A stretch of 64,000 nt of DNA from NCBI GenBank assembly GCA_938018055.1, contig CALIKL010000010.1, positions 1 through 64,000 of the forward strand, read 5' to 3'. Of the stretch, positions 59,597-64,000 are shown in pieces. Positions within the stretch are counted from its first letter, which is position 1, and every line of letters starts with the position of its first letter. The notes beneath the pieces were generated by a model that did no database searches, was not told where the DNA came from, and was given only the letters and a program-made list of their open reading frames with translations. The translations under genes and the position numbers were made by a program. The stretch comes from an uncultured bacterium (GTDB lineage: Bacteria; Bacteroidota; Rhodothermia; Rhodothermales; UBA10348).

Positions 59597-62056
59597 ATGG
59601 ACGACATTTCAACCCTTCCACCGCATCTGAGCGAACGCTGCCACGTCCCCGACGGCTGCGAATCCGGCTGGGACGGGCAGGGCGATTTCGTGCTGTACTG
59701 GATGCACCACTCCGTGCGCGCGGATGAGAATCCGGCTCTCGATGTGGCATGCTCATTTGCGGTGCTGATGGATAAGCCGCTGCTGGTGTACCAGGGCCTG
59801 GCGGGACGTCACCCGTTCAACAACGACCGGCACCACACCTTCATCCTCGAAGGCGCAAAAGATGTGCACGATACGCTGGCAGAGCGCGGCATCCGGCATG
59901 TCTTCCACCTCGCACCGGATCCGGCCATCCCCGGGCCGCTTCGGGAATTGATCGATCAGGCAAGTCTGGTGGTCACAGAAGATTATCCGGCACCTCCCTT
60001 CCCGGCCTGGCAGCGAACGTTGATGGCGAGCTACAACCGCCCTTGGATCCTGGTTGATGCATCCTGCATCGTGCCCATACGCAGCATCGGCAAGGGCTAT
60101 TCCCGCGCCTACCATTTCCGAAACCGTATGGGAGAGGAGGCCATGGAGCGCGCCCCCGGGGACTGGCCCGAATCCACCGCCCGACCCTTAGCGTGGCAGG
60201 GGGACGTCCGAGGAGAGGTCAACTGGTCCATACCCATTGCCGACCTGGTAGCCGGTTGCCGCATTGACCATGCTGTGGGCCCGGTTCCACATACCCGTGG
60301 TGGAACAGTGGCGGCAACGCAGCGCTGGGAGCATTTCCTTGCGACCGGAATGAAGGGATATGCGCGTAAGCGAAATACCCCCACCGCGGAAAACGGGGTT
60401 AGCCGGATGAGCCCCTATTTACACTATGGGCATATTTCGCCCTTCAAGGTGGCGCGCGATGCTGCCAGACACGGATCGGCAGGTGCCGAGAAATTCCTCG
60501 ACGAGCTCCTGATCTGGCGTGAACTGGCCTTCAATTTGTGTCTGTACAACGATGATGTCGAATCGGTCAGTATTCTACCCGAGTGGGCGCGGACAACGCT
60601 TTTGGATCATTCGAAAGACGACCGTCCCGCCCTGTATGATTGGGAGCAGCTAGCGCGCTCACAGACGGAAGATCCTCTGTGGAATGCAGCGCAGACGTCG
60701 CTTCTTGTTCATGGCGAACTGCACAACAATGTTCGCATGACATGGGGAAAGGCTGTTCTGGCGTGGACGCGTTCGGCACAGGAAGCTCTCGAGATGCTCA
60801 TCGATCTCAATCATCGGTACGCTCTGGACGGTTCGGATCCGAACTCGTACGGCGGAATCCTATGGTGCCTGGGTATGCTGGACCGACCATTCTATCCGGA
60901 ACGACCGATGCTGGGTACCGTGCGTCCGCGATCTTCCAAGCGCCATGCACAACGCGTGGACATGCCGGTGTATGAGCGCATGGTGTCCCGGCCGGCCCGG
61001 GGCAGTGCGCTGCGGATTGGCGTCATCGGTGCCGGGCCGGCCGGTCTTATGGCCGCCCGGACCCTGGCAGACCACGGCATGGACGTTACGGTGTTCGACA
61101 AGAGCCGGGGTCCGGGCGGCCGTATCTCCACCCGACTCTTCGACGGCGGCGCCGTAGACCATGGAGCCCCCTTTCTTCGCTTCACGGACGAGCGCCTCAA
61201 ACCCTGGGCGCAAGCGTGGGCCCGCCGCGGTCTGATCAGTCGATTCAAGGCCCGGATTCACCCGCTGTCCCATGCGTCTGACTTCGAAGACCAATGGACC
61301 GGCGTGCCCGACATGAGGGCTTTGGCCCGTTTTTTGGCGGAAAATGCGAACATCCATCAGTCTGTGCGGATTGAGCGTCTTCGTTCGTCCGAGGAGGGCT
61401 GGTATTTGATAGCCGAAGATGAAAGCGCGTTTGGACCATTCGATGAAGTGATCATTGCCACCCCTGCTCGACAGGCGTCGGCCCTTCTATCCGGCGTATC
61501 CCCCCGATTACTGCAAAGTTTGACCAGTGTCGACATGCAGCCTGTTTGGACGACCCTGTTGGCCTTTGACGCACCCCTCGGCATTGATTGGGATGCAGGA
61601 TCCAGGCTCTCAGATGTGCTGAATCTGGTTATCCGAAACAATGCAAAACCGCTTCGCAAAGGCGCCGAAGCGTGGGCGCTGCATGCATCTCAGGAGTGGT
61701 CAACGACTCATCTGGAGCGTGGTGCTGATGACATCGCCCGTGACATGACCGCGGCGTTCTCAGAGCTCGTTGGCACTTCCCTTCCAACGCCCATCTTCGA
61801 GAGAGCACACCGTTGGCGCTTTGCCCGCACCTCCCACGGTGCTTCCGAAGAGTGCCTCCGTGATAACGACCTGAGGCTGACGGCGTGCGGAGACTGGGCT
61901 ACGTGCGGACGGGATGACGTGTCACACGCGTGTGGCATTGAAACCGCGCTCTTGAGTGGACAGGCCGCGGCGGGACGCATTCTTGGCTCCGCAACGCTGG
62001 CTCTGCCAACAACAGGCCTTCAAAAGACATTATTCGCCTTGGAGGAACCTGCATGA
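59597..62056 (+). CDS. Class II DNA photolyase fused to a renalase-like FAD/NAD(P)-dependent oxidoreductase
   Basis: N-term photolyase: VLYWMHHSVRADENPALDVA, ALDGSDPNSYGGILWCLGMLDRPFYPERPMLGTVR. C-term: RIGVIGAGPAGLMAARTLADHGMDVTVFDKSRGPGGRISTR. One uninterrupted 819-aa ORF. Confidence 0.92.
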   Translation: MDDISTLPPHLSERCHVPDGCESGWDGQGDFVLYWMHHSVRADENPALDVACSFAVLMDKPLLVYQGLAGRHPFNNDRHHTFILEGAKDVHDTLAERGIRHVFHLAPDPAIPGPLRELIDQASLVVTEDYPAPPFPAWQRTLMASYNRPWILVDASCIVPIRSIGKGYSRAYHFRNRMGEEAMERAPGDWPESTARPLAWQGDVRGEVNWSIPIADLVAGCRIDHAVGPVPHTRGGTVAATQRWEHFLATGMKGYARKRNTPTAENGVSRMSPYLHYGHISPFKVARDAARHGSAGAEKFLDELLIWRELAFNLCLYNDDVESVSILPEWARTTLLDHSKDDRPALYDWEQLARSQTEDPLWNAAQTSLLVHGELHNNVRMTWGKAVLAWTRSAQEALEMLIDLNHRYALDGSDPNSYGGILWCLGMLDRPFYPERPMLGTVRPRSSKRHAQRVDMPVYERMVSRPARGSALRIGVIGAGPAGLMAARTLADHGMDVTVFDKSRGPGGRISTRLFDGGAVDHGAPFLRFTDERLKPWAQAWARRGLISRFKARIHPLSHASDFEDQWTGVPDMRALARFLAENANIHQSVRIERLRSSEEGWYLIAEDESAFGPFDEVIIATPARQASALLSGVSPRLLQSLTSVDMQPVWTTLLAFDAPLGIDWDAGSRLSDVLNLVIRNNAKPLRKGAEAWALHASQEWSTTHLERGADDIARDMTAAFSELVGTSLPTPIFERAHRWRFARTSHGASEECLRDNDLRLTACGDWATCGRDDVSHACGIETALLSGQAAAGRILGSATLALPTTGLQKTLFALEEPA

Positions 62057-62703
62057 CCGCACACCCCATCATCATGGGGGTCGATCTATCGGGTCCCTCC
62101 AATCATGCTGACACGGCGTGCGCCGTGTTCGAGCGCCAAGGAGAGACGCTCATGTATCTCCGGCACCTGACATGGTTGGGTGATGCCGATCTCCTGCACG
62201 TTGTAGATGGTTCATCGCGAGGAGCATCCCTGACCATCGGACTGGACGCACCGCTTTCGTATCAAGACGGTGGCGGTGACCGTGTCCGGGACCGGGAGCT
62301 TCGTTCGATCCTGACAAATGCCGGGATGCCGTCGGGAACGATCATGACGCCTACCATGACCCGGATGGCCTACCTCACGCTGCGCGGTGTGTCGCTCTCC
62401 CGCATGATTGCGTCCGCCCATTCCGACGCGGCCATCGTGGAGGTCCATCCGTTTGGATCGCTGGCATTGGCGGGCGCACCCGTTACCGATCTGACCACCG
62501 TCAAGAAGGATGGTGCCGCACGGGAGCGCATTGCTGCATGGCTGACTGACAACGGCATGGACGGCCTGCCCAACCAGGAATTTTCGGATCATGAACTGGC
62601 AGCTTTCGGCGCCGCTTGGGCCGCATGGAAATGGCAGTCGGGAACAGCCGCTTGGACGGCACCGGCAGAAATACCTTCCCACCCGTTCGCTTTTGCCTGC
62701 TGA
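62053..62703 (+). CDS. DUF429 domain-containing protein
   Basis: IMGVDLSGPSNHADTACAVFE, TIGLDAPLS, IVEVHPFGSLALAG; ATGA overlap with the photolyase-fusion gene. Confidence 0.82.
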   Translation: MTAHPIIMGVDLSGPSNHADTACAVFERQGETLMYLRHLTWLGDADLLHVVDGSSRGASLTIGLDAPLSYQDGGGDRVRDRELRSILTNAGMPSGTIMTPTMTRMAYLTLRGVSLSRMIASAHSDAAIVEVHPFGSLALAGAPVTDLTTVKKDGAARERIAAWLTDNGMDGLPNQEFSDHELAAFGAAWAAWKWQSGTAAWTAPAEIPSHPFAFAC

Positions 62704-62705
62704 TC

Positions 62706-64000
62706 ATGAACCAGACTGTGGGCACCACTCGCAAACTGATCTTCATCAGTCCGGATCAACTGAACCCGGACAGCCCCGCCCTGCGTGGAGCCGATCCGAA
62801 CCGAGACCTCATCGTCCTGGGAGAGAGCCGCACGGAGGCGACGCGATTTCCGTTCCACATCCAACGCATGACGCTGATATTCTCGGCCATGCGTCATCGT
62901 GCCGAGGTACTCCGGGAGGACGGCTTCCGGGTGGACTACCGATCCATCACGGATGAGGGACCCGATGCGCTGGATGGTATCCTCCTTGATGCCATCCAGC
63001 GTCACCAGCCCGCCCGTGTGTGCATGACCCGGCCCAACCGGTTCGATCTGATCGATGCGTTCGAACGGATTGCCGACGAAGCTTGCCTACCGCTCGAGTA
63101 CGTCGAAGACACCCATTTTCTGACTTCACCAGAGGAATTCGCAGTGTGGGCCGAGGGCCGTAAAACGCTGGTGATGGAGCATTTCTACCGCGCCAAGCGC
63201 AAGGAAACCGGCTATCTGATGAACGGCAATGAACCCGCCGGTGGGGAATGGAATTTTGATGGTGACAACCGTCAATCCTTTGGTAAAAACGGACCCGGTT
63301 TGAAGGTCGAGCCACTGCGCTTTGAGCCCGATACCATCACCCGGAAAACCATACAGGATCTGCAGTCAGCGCTTCCGGACCTTCCCGGTTCAGCCGCCTC
63401 ATTCGGCTGGCCCGTCACCCCGGAGCAGGCACGCCAAGTACTGGACCATTTTATAGAGCACCGTCTGCCCGATTTCGGCCGGTGGCAAGATGCCATGTGG
63501 ACGGATGAACCGTGGCTGTTCCATTCGCTCATCTCCCCGGCCATTAATCTGCAGTTGTTGGATCCTCGGGAGGCTATTGAAGCCGCAGAAACAGCGTATC
63601 GGAACGGTAAAGCACCCTTGAATGCCGTGGAGGGATTCATCAGGCAGATTCTGGGATGGCGCGAGTTCATCCGGGGCATCTACTGGTTGGAAGGCCCGGG
63701 ATACGGCAACCGCAATGCACTTGGTGCTGAAAGGGAGTTACCCGAATTCTTCTGGGGCGAAGACACCGACATGATCTGCGTGAACCAGGTCGTAAAACAG
63801 GTACTCGAACATGGCTATGCCCATCACATCCAACGACTGATGGTTACTGGTCTGTATGCCCTAGTGTCGGGCACGGACCCTTGGGCTATCCATTCCTGGT
63901 ACATGGGTCTTTTCGTGGATTCCTACGATTGGGTGACGCTGCCCAATACGATCGGCATGAGCCAATTTGCCGATGGTGGCGTGGTGGGTACTAAGCCATA
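62706..64000 (+). CDS. FeS-type bacterial cryptochrome/photolyase (PhrB/CryB-like), truncated by window end
   Basis: Manual translation MNQTVGTTRKLIFISPDQLN..., MEHFYRAKRKETGYLMNGNEPAGGEWNFDGDNRQ, FIRQILGWREFIRGIYW, HHIQRLMVTG; open to the window edge. Confidence 0.9.
   Translation, partial: MNQTVGTTRKLIFISPDQLNPDSPALRGADPNRDLIVLGESRTEATRFPFHIQRMTLIFSAMRHRAEVLREDGFRVDYRSITDEGPDALDGILLDAIQRHQPARVCMTRPNRFDLIDAFERIADEACLPLEYVEDTHFLTSPEEFAVWAEGRKTLVMEHFYRAKRKETGYLMNGNEPAGGEWNFDGDNRQSFGKNGPGLKVEPLRFEPDTITRKTIQDLQSALPDLPGSAASFGWPVTPEQARQVLDHFIEHRLPDFGRWQDAMWTDEPWLFHSLISPAINLQLLDPREAIEAAETAYRNGKAPLNAVEGFIRQILGWREFIRGIYWLEGPGYGNRNALGAERELPEFFWGEDTDMICVNQVVKQVLEHGYAHHIQRLMVTGLYALVSGTDPWAIHSWYMGLFVDSYDWVTLPNTIGMSQFADGGVVGTKP

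Overview
This 64 kb window is a gene-dense bacterial chromosome segment. Gene content (Bat aerotolerance-type operon, DUF3098, DUF5683 next to parAB, DUF5686, DUF5916) points to the Bacteroidota/Rhodothermota; that placement is inferred from protein families only. Most of it is housekeeping: purQ, a Bat operon, tdk, an Mla-type lipid transport operon, radA, rpiA, pcrA/uvrD-like helicase, parAB, ribosomal proteins S6/S18/L9, prfA, DAHP synthase, tyrS, lptB/lptC/ostA-like genes, ndk, NamZ-like DUF1343, tRNA-Ala(GGC), moeB-like, folE and photolyases. I saw no CRISPR array, prophage, transposase or rRNA. The best candidate for something undescribed is a ~1.2 kb gap without convincing CDS (about 27963-29163). 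On the minus strand it has a consensus sigma70 promoter (TTGACT-17 nt-TATAAT), then about 745 nt rich in GNRA/UUCG-capped hairpins, then an intrinsic terminator, so it looks like a large structured ncRNA gene that I could not match to RNase P RNA, tmRNA, SRP RNA or 6S RNA by eye. Other notable items are a class II photolyase fused to a renalase-like FAD oxidoreductase in an operon with DUF429 and an FeS-type cryptochrome/photolyase; a TPR-like domain fused to LptB; a serine palmitoyltransferase-like gene next to a GNAT-type acyltransferase (possible sphingolipid synthesis); a truncated SpoIIE-type phosphatase; and several strong palindromes or hairpins.
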